10,069 nucleotides of DNA from Microcaldota archaeon (GCA_021791075.1 JAJYXH010000082.1:1-10069); one strand, 5' to 3'. Counted from the first letter of the stretch, positions 1-6,917 are shown. Notes: generated from the letters alone by a model not told the origin. Made by a program: numbers and translations.

Positions 1-324
1 AAAGTCGTCGCTCTGCCTGTTCACCTTTTCCCAGGAGTCATGCAGTTTCTCCCTCGCCTTCTCTCTCCGCCTTGATCCCTTCTGCCGTCTCGCGACGACC
101 CTCTGCCAGCGCGCGATCCTCTTCTCCCGAATCGCCGCGAAGTTGGGCTTCCCTATCTTCTTTCCGTCTGAGAGCACCGCGAAGTTCTCCATCACGTTCT
201 CCCTGTTCATCAGCCCGAGGAGTTTGTTGTAGAGGAATCGCGCGAGCTCTAGCTGTTCGTCTATCTCCCTCTGCCTCTTGGCGTCGGGATAGAGCCTGAA
301 CCTGTACGCCCGCACAGATTCCAT
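1..324 (-). pseudogene. tnpB: TnpB (IS200/IS605 OrfB) 5' part with internal in-frame deletion
   Basis: The minus strand is open for 108 codons from the ATG at 324 to the left window edge, so the C-terminus is not visible. Residues 1-36 (MESVRAYRFRLYPDAKRQRE, then RFLYNKLL) match the TnpB N-terminus. The frame then jumps to FAVLSDGKKIGKPNF at about residues 48-62 and to the basic helix RWQRVVARRQKGS at 72-84, which in TnpB lie just after RuvC motif I. Against a full-length TnpB of about 400 residues, roughly 150 residues of the wedge/REC region and the first catalytic Asp (GxDxG) are missing, yet the frame stays open. As an RNA-guided nuclease it should be dead. It is either a decaying copy or a reduced derivative. 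The start is supported by a TATA box 26 bp upstream. Confidence 0.8.
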
Positions 325-344
325 GACATTTATTATATTGTAAA

Positions 345-370
345 TGTTTATACGCCTTGTTTATACGCCT
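345..370 (-). promoter_or_regulatory. Tandem 13-bp duplication carrying two TATA boxes for tnpB
   Basis: The 13-mer tgtttatacgcct occurs twice back to back, at 345-357 and 358-370. Read on the minus strand each copy carries GTATAAAC. The TATAAA of the near copy (347-352) centres about 26 bp from the tnpB ATG at 324, which would give a leaderless transcript. The far copy would start transcription about 13 bp earlier, near 336. Confidence 0.55.
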
Positions 371-379
371 TCGCTTCAT

Positions 380-399
380 CCCGCGATTGAAATCGTGGG
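380..399 (-). repeat. IS605-type left-end hairpin
   Basis: An 8-bp stem (cccgcgat / atcgtggg, one G-T wobble on the plus strand) encloses a tgaa loop. It shares 16 of 20 bases with the hairpin at 9836-9855. Subterminal imperfect hairpins like this are what TnpA of the family recognises as single-stranded DNA. Confidence 0.7.
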
Positions 400-418
400 T
401 TTTCAGCTCAGGTGCATC

Positions 419-429
419 ATTATAAATTG
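419..429 (+). promoter_or_regulatory. TATA box of the surface-protein gene
   Basis: TTATAAAT at 420-427 centres near 423.5, which predicts a start of transcription near 450, only about 7 nt before the ATG at 457. No Shine-Dalgarno sequence is seen, as expected for a near-leaderless archaeal message. Confidence 0.5.
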
Positions 430-456
430 ATGATCTATATTATATTCGTTGAGTTT

Positions 457-1488
457 ATGAGGTTACAGTCTGCGATCGAGTTCCTTTCGACTTACGGCTT
501 TGTCTTCATAATCCTGACCGCGCTGCTCGCGGTCATTCTCTTCATAGCACTCTCCGGCAGGTCGGTGATACAGTCCCAGTGCGCAGGCTTCACTGGATTC
601 ACCTGCGGTTTCGTCGGCGTCTACTCAAACTCCACTGACTACTACACGCTGGTCACTCTCTCGCTTACAAACTCCCAGGGCGTTCCGGTAAACATAACTT
701 CCGGTTCGATCACCGAGGGCACCATCACCGCGAATGCCTTCTGCACCCCAAACTTCGTCTATCCGGGGGGCGAGACGACGTGCGCTGCCGAGTTCAGCGG
801 CATCTCCGGGATAGGCCAGCTGCTAAGGGGATACTACTCGATAAATGCAAATTACTGCAACAACGGGATACACGAGATACCTCAGGGCAACTGCACCTCC
901 GCATCGGTCTACTCCGGATCATTCCTTGTGCAGGTAACCGACCGTGAGTCGGAGGTCTTCAGCGTGATTGCAGGGGTTAGTGCTAACACAGTATCGCTCA
1001 CCCCATACGGCTCGATATCGGTTCCGCTTGTCCCGCAGAACTATACGATAATACAGAACGGGGACTGGATAGCCAGCGGCTATGGCGGAAGCACGGCCTA
1101 CTCGTTCGGCACTCCGGGCTACGTTGGCAGGGTCTTTGTTGGCGTCAACACGCTGGCTTTCCCACAGACCGTAAGCCAGCTTAACGAGATCCCGTCTTCA
1201 ATACAGCCTTACAACTCCCTCTTCTCGATGGCCTTCACAACGCTATATGTATACAGCACGCAGACGAGCGAGAAGATAGGGGTTGATGATGCGATGGCAG
1301 TCTACTACAAGCCCGTAGCGTCAAAGACGTGGAACAGCCTCTTTGGTGGGACGGCATGGAATGGCATTGTGAACACAAACGGCAATATCTACTCTGCAAA
1401 CGTCCAGCTTACTCCGGGAATGTACAACCTTGCAGTCGTATGGTCGAACGTGAACTTCAACGGTCTCCAGGCGCTGAACGTCTCCTGA
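457..1488 (+). CDS. Secreted surface protein with pilin-type (class III-like) N-terminus
   Basis: A protein of 343 residues begins MRLQSAIEFLSTYGF and continues with one hydrophobic helix at about 15-33 (VFIILTALLAVILFIAL). This is the type IV pilin-like signal common in DPANN archaea, where a short basic segment precedes QSAIEFL and prepilin peptidase cleaves before the helix. The rest is predicted extracellular. Six cysteines at 42, 50, 96, 109, 134 and 146, all in the first half, could form three disulfides. Several N-x-S/T sequons suggest glycosylation. The last ~120 residues (IGVDDAMAVYY, then LFGGTAWN and LTPGMYNLAVVWSN) recall the strand pattern of PA14-like carbohydrate-binding sandwiches; this is a weak structural guess. 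The upstream GTG at 412 would add 15 residues before the signal and is rejected. Pilus subunit, adhesin or cell-envelope protein are all possible. Confidence 0.75.
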   Translation: MRLQSAIEFLSTYGFVFIILTALLAVILFIALSGRSVIQSQCAGFTGFTCGFVGVYSNSTDYYTLVTLSLTNSQGVPVNITSGSITEGTITANAFCTPNFVYPGGETTCAAEFSGISGIGQLLRGYYSINANYCNNGIHEIPQGNCTSASVYSGSFLVQVTDRESEVFSVIAGVSANTVSLTPYGSISVPLVPQNYTIIQNGDWIASGYGGSTAYSFGTPGYVGRVFVGVNTLAFPQTVSQLNEIPSSIQPYNSLFSMAFTTLYVYSTQTSEKIGVDDAMAVYYKPVASKTWNSLFGGTAWNGIVNTNGNIYSANVQLTPGMYNLAVVWSNVNFNGLQALNVS

Positions 1489-2508
1489 TCATATAGCGAC
1501 GATGTTCTTGAAGTTCTTCAGCTGCATGCCAGCGTCGTCATCGGCATTGAATATCTCGATCCTTATCCCGTGCTTGTCAGCGACGTCGAGAACCTTCTTT
1601 ATCTCATCCTCGTTTATCACGGAGTCGTTCACGAGAATTCTCTCGGGCCTTGAGTTCCTTATCGCATCGAGCACCTTCTCGATGCCCGACATCGAGATGC
1701 CGGCCCTCAGTCCCGCAAGGAACCGGTTCAGGTACTCGAACTCCTTCTTCACGTGTTCGTTCTCAAGCAGCTCGCCTACAGTGCCGCTCTTCATCACTTC
1801 CCTTATGCCCGACCTCTCGGCATCGCTTGCCGACGCGTATACCAGCCTCTTCTTTATCTCTATGTTCATGTCCGAGACGTACTTCTTCAGGTCGTCCTTC
1901 GTGAATCCGGGACCTGCGATTATGATTATGTCGACGGACATGTTCTCCACGGCCTTTATTATGTCGTTGAAGTACTGCACCCGCTGCTTACCGTAGTCCT
2001 TCTCCTTCATCCTCTTGCTCAGCCTGCTGTAGAGTTCCGTGACTATGTCTATCCCGTACCCCTTTATGTAGGATATGAGCGCCTTCTCGTCGTCCATGAC
2101 TATTATGCCGAGCTTGGGCTTCCTTGCCTCCTGCTGCGCCTGCCTGAGCCTCTTGAGTATGTAGTCTTTCCACTCGTCCTTCTCTATGTCTATAACGTCG
2201 CCGCTCGCCACGTTTATCGTGTGGTGGCTTCCCATGCTGATAAACTCCGCCGGATGACCTGAGATGATCTTTCCGACGAGCCTCAGCCGTCCTGCGCTCT
2301 TGTCTATCTCGATCTTCTCTACGGTGATCTTGATCACCACCTCCTTCTGTTCGCCCACGTCGGTCTCATGCGCCTTGAAACGCCTGTAGGTGTGCGCCTC
2401 GACCCTGTCGCCGGCGGATATGATTATCGCAAGCAGGTAGAGGTCGTCGAACGACTCGGGCTCTAGCTTGAGCGCGTTTGATACCTGGTTGAGCCTGATT
2501 ATCCTCAT
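1489..2508 (-). CDS. pelA: Archaeal Pelota, ribosome rescue factor (mRNA surveillance)
   Basis: At 339 residues it matches archaeal Pelota (about 340-355), the Dom34 homologue. With an EF1A/Hbs1-type GTPase it enters the A site of stalled ribosomes, and with ABCE1 it splits them without hydrolysing peptidyl-tRNA. The N-terminal Sm-like domain spans about 1-128 (DDLYLLAIIISAGDRVEAHT at 21-40). The central eRF1-like domain, about 131-265, contains IIIIAGPGF (194-202) and lacks the GGQ of true release factors. The C-terminal eRF1-3 domain runs from about 272 to the end, with the IEIFNADDDAGMQLKNF segment typical of the family. The stop is contiguous with the stop of the convergent surface-protein gene. 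The start at 2508 lies about 7 nt after the transcription start predicted from the shared palindromic TATA at 2535-2550. Confidence 0.95.
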   Translation of the reverse strand: MRIIRLNQVSNALKLEPESFDDLYLLAIIISAGDRVEAHTYRRFKAHETDVGEQKEVVIKITVEKIEIDKSAGRLRLVGKIISGHPAEFISMGSHHTINVASGDVIDIEKDEWKDYILKRLRQAQQEARKPKLGIIVMDDEKALISYIKGYGIDIVTELYSRLSKRMKEKDYGKQRVQYFNDIIKAVENMSVDIIIIAGPGFTKDDLKKYVSDMNIEIKKRLVYASASDAERSGIREVMKSGTVGELLENEHVKKEFEYLNRFLAGLRAGISMSGIEKVLDAIRNSRPERILVNDSVINEDEIKKVLDVADKHGIRIEIFNADDDAGMQLKNFKNIVAI

Positions 2509-2534
2509 GATTCTCTAGCTCTCTTATCCCCAAG

Positions 2535-2550
2535 AAGGTATTAATACCTT
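2535..2550. promoter_or_regulatory. Perfect palindrome acting as a shared divergent TATA/BRE promoter
   Basis: AAGGTATTAATACCTT is a perfect 16-bp palindrome midway between the divergent pelota and dedA genes. Either strand reads as a purine-rich BRE followed by TATTAATA. A start 26-27 bp away falls near 2516 for pelota (ATG 2508) and near 2569 for dedA (ATG 2568). No second TATA is visible for either gene in the 59-bp gap. Confidence 0.55.
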
Positions 2551-2567
2551 TTATGGCATCTTATATC

Positions 2568-3203
2568 ATGCTTAATTCCACTGCGTCTGCAGCGTCAGCA
2601 GTCAACGGCGCCGCGGCGGCGGTCGTCTCTTTCATCGCGTCGCACACGTATCTCGGAGTATTTGCACTTATGGCACTTGAATCCGCATCGCTGCCTATTC
2701 CAAGCGAGGTGGTGCTTCCGGCAATAGGGTACCTTGCCGCGACAGGTGCGGTGAACTTCTATCTTGCCTTCGCGGCTGCCGTGATTGGAAGCATGGTGGG
2801 GATAGCCATAGACTATTACGTCGCGTACTTTGTTGGCAAGGACGTTGTCTACAGGCACCTCCAGTCGTTCCATATAAAGAAGAGCACTCTCGATGCGTTT
2901 GACAACTGGTTCGCCAGGAACGGCTCTTTCGCGGTCTTCATATCCAGGCTTATCCCTATCGTCAGGGGCCTGATAAGCTTCCCGGCAGGATTTGCGCAGA
3001 TGCCGCAGAAGAAGTTTTATCTCTACTCGTTTCTCGGAACGGCGATATGGGACATCACGCTGATGCTCTTCGGGTACTATGCGCTGGACACGGCCAACAT
3101 CACCGTGATGTTTGTTGCGGTGGCCGCCTTTGGAATAGTGCTCTATGCGATATACGTGTACGCACTGAAAACGATAAGAAAGAATGGCAGGAGCAGGGGC
3201 TAG
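2568..3203 (+). CDS. DedA/SNARE-associated family membrane protein
   Basis: A protein of 211 residues with several hydrophobic segments (about 26-36, 48-80, 82-92, 152-172, 177-200). The DedA signatures are clear: ESASLPIPSE at 38-47, and SRLIPIVRGLISFPAG at 126-141 with the conserved R127, P130, R133 and PAG. DedA proteins are thought to be lipid transporters or scramblases (for example of undecaprenyl phosphate or phosphatidylethanolamine) that depend on proton-motive force; the substrate in archaea is not known. The ATG at 2568 is preferred because it coincides with the transcription start predicted from the palindromic TATA at 2535-2550. The ATG at 2553 would add five residues and would lie upstream of that start. 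The stop TAG overlaps by three bases the stop of the convergent methyltransferase gene. Confidence 0.9.
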   Translation: MLNSTASAASAVNGAAAAVVSFIASHTYLGVFALMALESASLPIPSEVVLPAIGYLAATGAVNFYLAFAAAVIGSMVGIAIDYYVAYFVGKDVVYRHLQSFHIKKSTLDAFDNWFARNGSFAVFISRLIPIVRGLISFPAGFAQMPQKKFYLYSFLGTAIWDITLMLFGYYALDTANITVMFVAVAAFGIVLYAIYVYALKTIRKNGRSRG

Positions 3204-3871
3204 CCAGCCTTAACGCAACTTATCACGTAAGTTATGCCAAAGAAGAACTCACGGCACCTCACGTCCTTCATTCCGTTCTCCCGCAGCAGCTTTATCAGTC
3301 TCGCCCTGCTGAACTCGTTGGTGCTTCCCGGAAGCCATCTGTAGAGTTTCTTGTTTGACACGGCGCCTATCAGCTTCATGTAGAGCAGATAGATCCGGAA
3401 CATCGCGATGTTCAGGGCGCCCTCGGGCCTTGAGATATCAGATATTACCAGCACCCCTCCTCTCTTCAGCACCCTGCTTGACTCCTTGACGAACCTGTCG
3501 AGGCTCCTGAAGTTCTTTGTCGAGAATGAGCAGCATACCGAGTCGAAGCTGTTGTCGTGATACCTAATCCTCGAGGCGTTTCCCAGCTCGAACCTTATGT
3601 TCCTTATCTTCATCTTTCTTGCCTTGGCCCTTGCGACTCTTAGCATAGCCCGGTTCTGGTCCATCCCGACTATGCTGACCTTTGCTCCCTCCTTTCTTGC
3701 AAGTTCCGCTATGCCTATGGCCATGCCGCCTGTGCCCGTGGCGATGTCGAGGATCTTCGATGGTCCTCTCTCCATTACGCGCATTGCCGCGGCGCGCCTT
3801 ACAGAAGAGTCGGCATTGAAGCTGAGGATGCGGTTGGTCGAGTCGTAGCTTCCTGCCGCCTCGGAGTACAT
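3200..3871 (-). CDS. UbiE/COQ5-type SAM methyltransferase, paralogue 1
   Basis: A class I methyltransferase of 223 residues. The SAM-binding motif I is LDIATGTGG (41-49), the ribose-binding acid is D71 (VGMDQN), and the later strand RVLKRGGVLVISD (133-145) follows the UbiE pattern. It is clearly a paralogue of the gene just upstream: RIRFELG/NIRFELG, the RVLK.GG block and the spacing are shared. In the usual UbiE signature SFALRN this copy has SFSTKN (115-120), so R is replaced by K and the substrate pocket may differ. It starts 29 nt after the stop of its paralogue, with no promoter between, so the two are probably one operon. The UbiE N-terminal pattern seems to begin a few residues before the ATG (in-frame codons read KIQS), but no standard start codon is there. 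Probable target: a quinone precursor; an unrelated small-molecule substrate is possible. Confidence 0.85.
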   Translation of the reverse strand: MYSEAAGSYDSTNRILSFNADSSVRRAAAMRVMERGPSKILDIATGTGGMAIGIAELARKEGAKVSIVGMDQNRAMLRVARAKARKMKIRNIRFELGNASRIRYHDNSFDSVCCSFSTKNFRSLDRFVKESSRVLKRGGVLVISDISRPEGALNIAMFRIYLLYMKLIGAVSNKKLYRWLPGSTNEFSRARLIKLLRENGMKDVRCREFFFGITYVISCVKAG

Positions 3872-3900
3872 GGACTGTATCTTGTCTTCCAGAGGATCCC

Positions 3901-4587
3901 CTACTTGTTTCCGGTCACCATGAATGCGGATCCGGAAGGCAGATTTCGAAGCCTTACATTCTTGAATCCGGCATCCTTCAGGATCCTTGCGAATCCGTGC
4001 TTGTCAAATCTGTTTACGCTTCCGACAAGCCAGAGGTACGCCTCCCTGTCCTCGAGGAGGCCGATGGCGCCGATGATGGTCCAGAATGTCTTGAGGAAGA
4101 TCCTTGCCGGCAGGCTGTCAGGCCTTGCCATGTCCATGAAGACGAACTTGCCCCCGGGTTTCAGGACCCTCTTGGCTTCTGACGCAAACCTCCTAAGGTC
4201 GTCTACATTCCTTAGTGCGAATGATGAGGTGACTACATCAAATGAGCCGTTCGGATACCTGAGACCCATCGCGTCACCGAGCTCGAATCTTATTCTCGCT
4301 TTTCTCTCCCTGGCCTTTCGGCGTGCGACCCCCAACATGCTGGAACTGAAGTCGGTTCCGGTTATGGAAATCTCCTTGCCCCTTCTTCTTGCCTCGTTGA
4401 CGACCTCGAAGGCGAGATCGCCTGTGCCCGTGGCGATGTCCAGGACCGAGTACCTCCTCTTTCCGATCATCGCCTCTCCTGCCCCTATCTTGCGCCAGAG
4501 TATTATGACACCAAGGCTGAACGCGCTGTTTACGAAGTCGTAGTTGTGCGCCACGTTTTTGAATATCCTGTGCACCTTCTCGCTCAT
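3901..4587 (-). CDS. UbiE/MenG-like quinone C-methyltransferase, paralogue 2
   Basis: A methyltransferase of 228 residues close to UbiE/MenG/COQ5 over its whole length. The N-terminus VHRIFKNVAHNYDFVNSAFS matches the family's VxxxFxxVAxxYDxxNxxxS. Motif I is LDIATGTGDLA (49-59), the ribose acid is D79, the family signature SSFALRN is at 121-127 and RVLKPGG at 140-146. Enzymes of this type transfer a methyl group from SAM to the ring carbon of demethylmenaquinone or a ubiquinone precursor. The gene begins 9 nt after the UbiA prenyltransferase stop, with GTGAT (complementary to the 16S 3' end) in the gap, which supports this start and co-translation. Order and spacing make prenylation followed by ring methylation the most likely pathway. 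It is the more canonical of the two paralogues. Confidence 0.88.
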   Translation of the reverse strand: MSEKVHRIFKNVAHNYDFVNSAFSLGVIILWRKIGAGEAMIGKRRYSVLDIATGTGDLAFEVVNEARRRGKEISITGTDFSSSMLGVARRKARERKARIRFELGDAMGLRYPNGSFDVVTSSFALRNVDDLRRFASEAKRVLKPGGKFVFMDMARPDSLPARIFLKTFWTIIGAIGLLEDREAYLWLVGSVNRFDKHGFARILKDAGFKNVRLRNLPSGSAFMVTGNK

Positions 4588-4596
4588 CGAATCACT

Positions 4597-5493
4597 TCAG
4601 AGTGCTGAGAGATATGCTACGGCAAGCACGATCGCAAGCGCGAACGAGTATAGCGTATGCATGCCAAGGTATCTCCCGTATCTCCTTGAGTCCAGATTGT
4701 ATAGTCCATTGAAGACATAAAAAGTAACAGGTAGCGTTATGAAGCAGGCGATCGCTAGGTTTGGAACCGCTCCGATGAGTATGCCTATTGCCAGGAGTAT
4801 GTACGCAACGGCTTGCCATGAGATGTAATAGAGGCCGATCCTCCTTCCGGTCTTCAGCATCACTGCACTGTGCCTCACGCCGAACTTCCTGTCGGTCAGC
4901 CTGTCCGGTACCTCATTGACGAAGAGGGCGTTTCCTCCGAGCATTATGCCGGCAGGAATCAGTGAGAAGGCGAGAGCATAGGTGAGGGAGGAAATTCCGG
5001 CGATTACGATGAAGCTGCCAAAAGCTATCAGAATGTAGTTCAGCGAGCAGAGCGGCTCGGAGAGATACGGGACCCTCTTCGCGTACCTGGCATAGAGGAG
5101 TATGGAGAGCGCCGCAACGATGAGTATCGGGAGTATCTGTGGCCTTGAGAGGAGGAGGTATATTCCGATGGCAGCTGCTGCGGCGAAGGTTACTAGACCG
5201 GCCAGGAGCGTGGGTCCTGGTGCTATCATCTTGCTTGCAAGCAGAGAGCTTCCGCCGCTCAGCCGGCCGGATTTCTTCTTTGCGAGCTGCTTGTCAAGGC
5301 CGCTCGTATAGTCGAAGTAGTCGCTGATGACGTTTGCAGAGATCTGGGCGAGTACGCTGCCGATTATGACTAGCGCAGCATAGAGCGGCGCGAAGTGGCC
5401 GTAGTACACGGCAGCGGAGACGCCGAGCACTGCGAGGGCGAACCCGTAGAGCAGCGTGGGCTCAAACATCTCTGATACATAGTGTCTTAGCAT
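4597..5493 (-). CDS. UbiA-family prenyltransferase, MenA-like
   Basis: An integral membrane prenyltransferase of 298 residues with about nine hydrophobic segments. Both Asp-rich diphosphate/Mg2+ motifs are present: NVISDYFDYTSGLD (N54, D58, D61, D67) and NEVPDRLTD (N193, D197, D201). The first motif, followed by a Ser/Gly-rich stretch (RLSGGSSLLAS), resembles MenA, which joins a polyprenyl diphosphate to 1,4-dihydroxy-2-naphthoate. It looks less like the archaeal lipid enzyme DGGGP synthase, which usually carries NDYxDxxxD. The ATG at 5493 is chosen: the frame is open back to 5661, but that extension would overlap the end of the upstream gene and is polar, and residues after 5493 lead straight into the first helix. 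It lies 49 nt after the surface-protein stop and 9 nt before the methyltransferase start. Other UbiA substrates cannot be excluded. Confidence 0.87.
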   Translation of the reverse strand: MLRHYVSEMFEPTLLYGFALAVLGVSAAVYYGHFAPLYAALVIIGSVLAQISANVISDYFDYTSGLDKQLAKKKSGRLSGGSSLLASKMIAPGPTLLAGLVTFAAAAAIGIYLLLSRPQILPILIVAALSILLYARYAKRVPYLSEPLCSLNYILIAFGSFIVIAGISSLTYALAFSLIPAGIMLGGNALFVNEVPDRLTDRKFGVRHSAVMLKTGRRIGLYYISWQAVAYILLAIGILIGAVPNLAIACFITLPVTFYVFNGLYNLDSRRYGRYLGMHTLYSFALAIVLAVAYLSAL

Positions 5494-5542
5494 GGAATAT
5501 ACCCAGGCATGGAGTCGGATCCTGATCGGGCTCGATGCCTTA

Positions 5543-6886
5543 TCAGGTCCATTCCCCGGATGACGATACGCCTGCTCCGCCAGTGACCCCAGTTCCGGCA
5601 TAGTTTCCTGTCGCCGAGACATTGTACTTGCCTGATCCTGCCACGCTTGCTCCGGAACCATACGTCTTCTTGGTGTATGCGATTGCCGTCACGGTGGTTG
5701 ATGCGCTCATGCCGTTCTTGGTTCCGACATATATCCTGTACTGCGATCCGGTCTTAGGCGTTGTCTGGAACATGCCGGAGTTGTAGAGCGCGGTGGCATT
5801 GTATGTCAGCGTCGCTGTTGCTCCGGGAGCCAGTGCGGTCCCGCTGGTGTTCGAAGAGGCGAGGCTCGTGACAAGTGTTAGCGACCCCCCGGGCCCTGCG
5901 GCGAAGTTCTGCATCGCATAGTACTTTATGCCGACACCCACAGTAACTAGCGCGGCGATGTTCGCATGTACATTGCGCCCGATCGGAGCGCCGCGTACTA
6001 TGCTCTGGTCTATAAAGGATGTGTTGTTTGACCCGGTGGCCGCGGTGAGAGCCGCAGTCGCATTAACGTTCTGCTGGCCGTAGAGGACCAGGTTGCTCAG
6101 GGTGACGCTCTGGTTGCCGTTGTTCTTTACGGTTGCCGAGACCCATGTCACGTTTCCTGAGGCCCGGACCGATGCGTTGGTTATTGTCAGGTTGGTTGTT
6201 ACCGCTGCAAGGGATGCCTTTGCAGCCGCAGTTATAGGGAAGATGAGTCCCACGTTGGTGCTTGCAGAGCCGTTGATGTTGCCGGTTATGAACGCCTTTC
6301 CTGAAGGGACTCTTACATATGTTGTCGTGTTGCCGTTGAATGCCGGTGAGACCGTAGGCGTGTAGTCGATAAGGACTCCGGAGCCCGCAACTGCCTTTGT
6401 GTTTCCGCTCAGCGTGAGCGTGAGCTGTGGTTTGGAGACCGGAACGCCGGTCGTGTTGCCGTTTACGGTTATCTGCACCGAAGTTACTAACATTCTAACC
6501 TGAGATATGGTGGTATTTGCAGAGAGGTTCACGTAGGCCAGCACCTGCGTCTTGTTTATAACGTTGATGAGATTCACGCTTCCGGTGCCCGTCGCGTTGA
6601 CCCACTGCGGTCCTGAAGGACCGGTAGTGTTAAGCTGCACGTTGGAGTATGTGAAGACCAGTGCCGAGGTACCGTTAGGAACCTGGGCCGGGTCGGTGAT
6701 CATTACAGGCGCGCTGTAGCTCTTTCCGTAGCTGTAGCCCTGTGCCGTAGCAGGTGCGGAAGTAGTGGCCTGCGACACGGTTGTCGTTGCCACTGGAATG
6801 CTGCTCGTGCTGATTAGAAATACCGCCCCTATTATTGCCAGTATTACAACAACGCCCGCTCCTATCATTAACCCATTATTCTTCAT
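5543..6886 (-). CDS. Membrane-anchored, Thr/Asn-rich surface protein with DUF4382-like domain
   Basis: A protein of 447 residues. An N-terminal membrane helix at about 6-26 (LMIGAGVVVILAIIGAVFLI) has no Cys lipobox, so it is an anchor or uncleaved signal. A Thr/Ser/Ala linker follows (30-50). A DUF4382-like segment begins near 72, where ALVFTYSNVQL, then VNLINVI and then ISQVRMLVTSVQITV follow that family's strand order. The remainder is low-complexity beta-rich sequence ending in Gly/Ser-rich repeats. I count about 19 N-x-S/T sequons and no cysteine, the reverse of the six-cysteine surface protein at 457. The ATG at 6886 is chosen over the one at 6946 because the helix follows directly and a TATA at 6918-6927 fits it. 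It heads the quinone gene run, but being the first gene does not show a shared function. Likely heavily glycosylated outside the cell. Confidence 0.75.
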   Translation of the reverse strand: MKNNGLMIGAGVVVILAIIGAVFLISTSSIPVATTTVSQATTSAPATAQGYSYGKSYSAPVMITDPAQVPNGTSALVFTYSNVQLNTTGPSGPQWVNATGTGSVNLINVINKTQVLAYVNLSANTTISQVRMLVTSVQITVNGNTTGVPVSKPQLTLTLSGNTKAVAGSGVLIDYTPTVSPAFNGNTTTYVRVPSGKAFITGNINGSASTNVGLIFPITAAAKASLAAVTTNLTITNASVRASGNVTWVSATVKNNGNQSVTLSNLVLYGQQNVNATAALTAATGSNNTSFIDQSIVRGAPIGRNVHANIAALVTVGVGIKYYAMQNFAAGPGGSLTLVTSLASSNTSGTALAPGATATLTYNATALYNSGMFQTTPKTGSQYRIYVGTKNGMSASTTVTAIAYTKKTYGSGASVAGSGKYNVSATGNYAGTGVTGGAGVSSSGEWT

Positions 6887-6917
6887 ATCATCCACGCCAA
6901 TTATTCGTATTGAAGGA

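Larger units (their letters stand above)
1..410 (-). mobile_element. IS200/IS605-family element, left-end side (extends past the window)
   Basis: This segment holds the tnpB 5' part, the AT-rich leader at 325-379 and a terminal hairpin at 380-399. The hairpin and tnpB are arranged as expected for the left end of an IS605-type element. No tnpA transposase is seen, so movement would need one supplied in trans. The outer boundary near 400-410 is approximate because no empty site is available. The element points away from the surface-protein gene that starts at 457. Confidence 0.6.

Noticed and set aside
38..379. Minus-strand 113-residue frame at the left end
   Set aside because: It is a frame-shifted reading of the TnpB sequence; the frame starting at 324 gives recognisable TnpB residues.
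412..456. GTG start at 412 for the surface protein
   Set aside because: It would put 15 residues before the QSAIEFL signal and would lie upstream of the TATA box and predicted transcript start.
1753..2262. Long plus-strand open frame inside the Pelota gene
   Set aside because: It is the complement of well-conserved Pelota coding sequence and its own translation has no recognisable domain.
4597..5493. Archaeal lipid enzyme (DGGGP synthase) for the UbiA gene
   Set aside because: The motif NVISDYFDYTSGLD with a following Ser/Gly-rich stretch fits MenA better, and two UbiE-like genes follow it. Not fully excluded.
5494..5661. A 56-residue N-terminal extension of the UbiA prenyltransferase
   Set aside because: It overlaps the coding end of the upstream surface-protein gene, is polar and Gln/Pro-rich, and precedes the first membrane helix without resembling any UbiA N-terminus.
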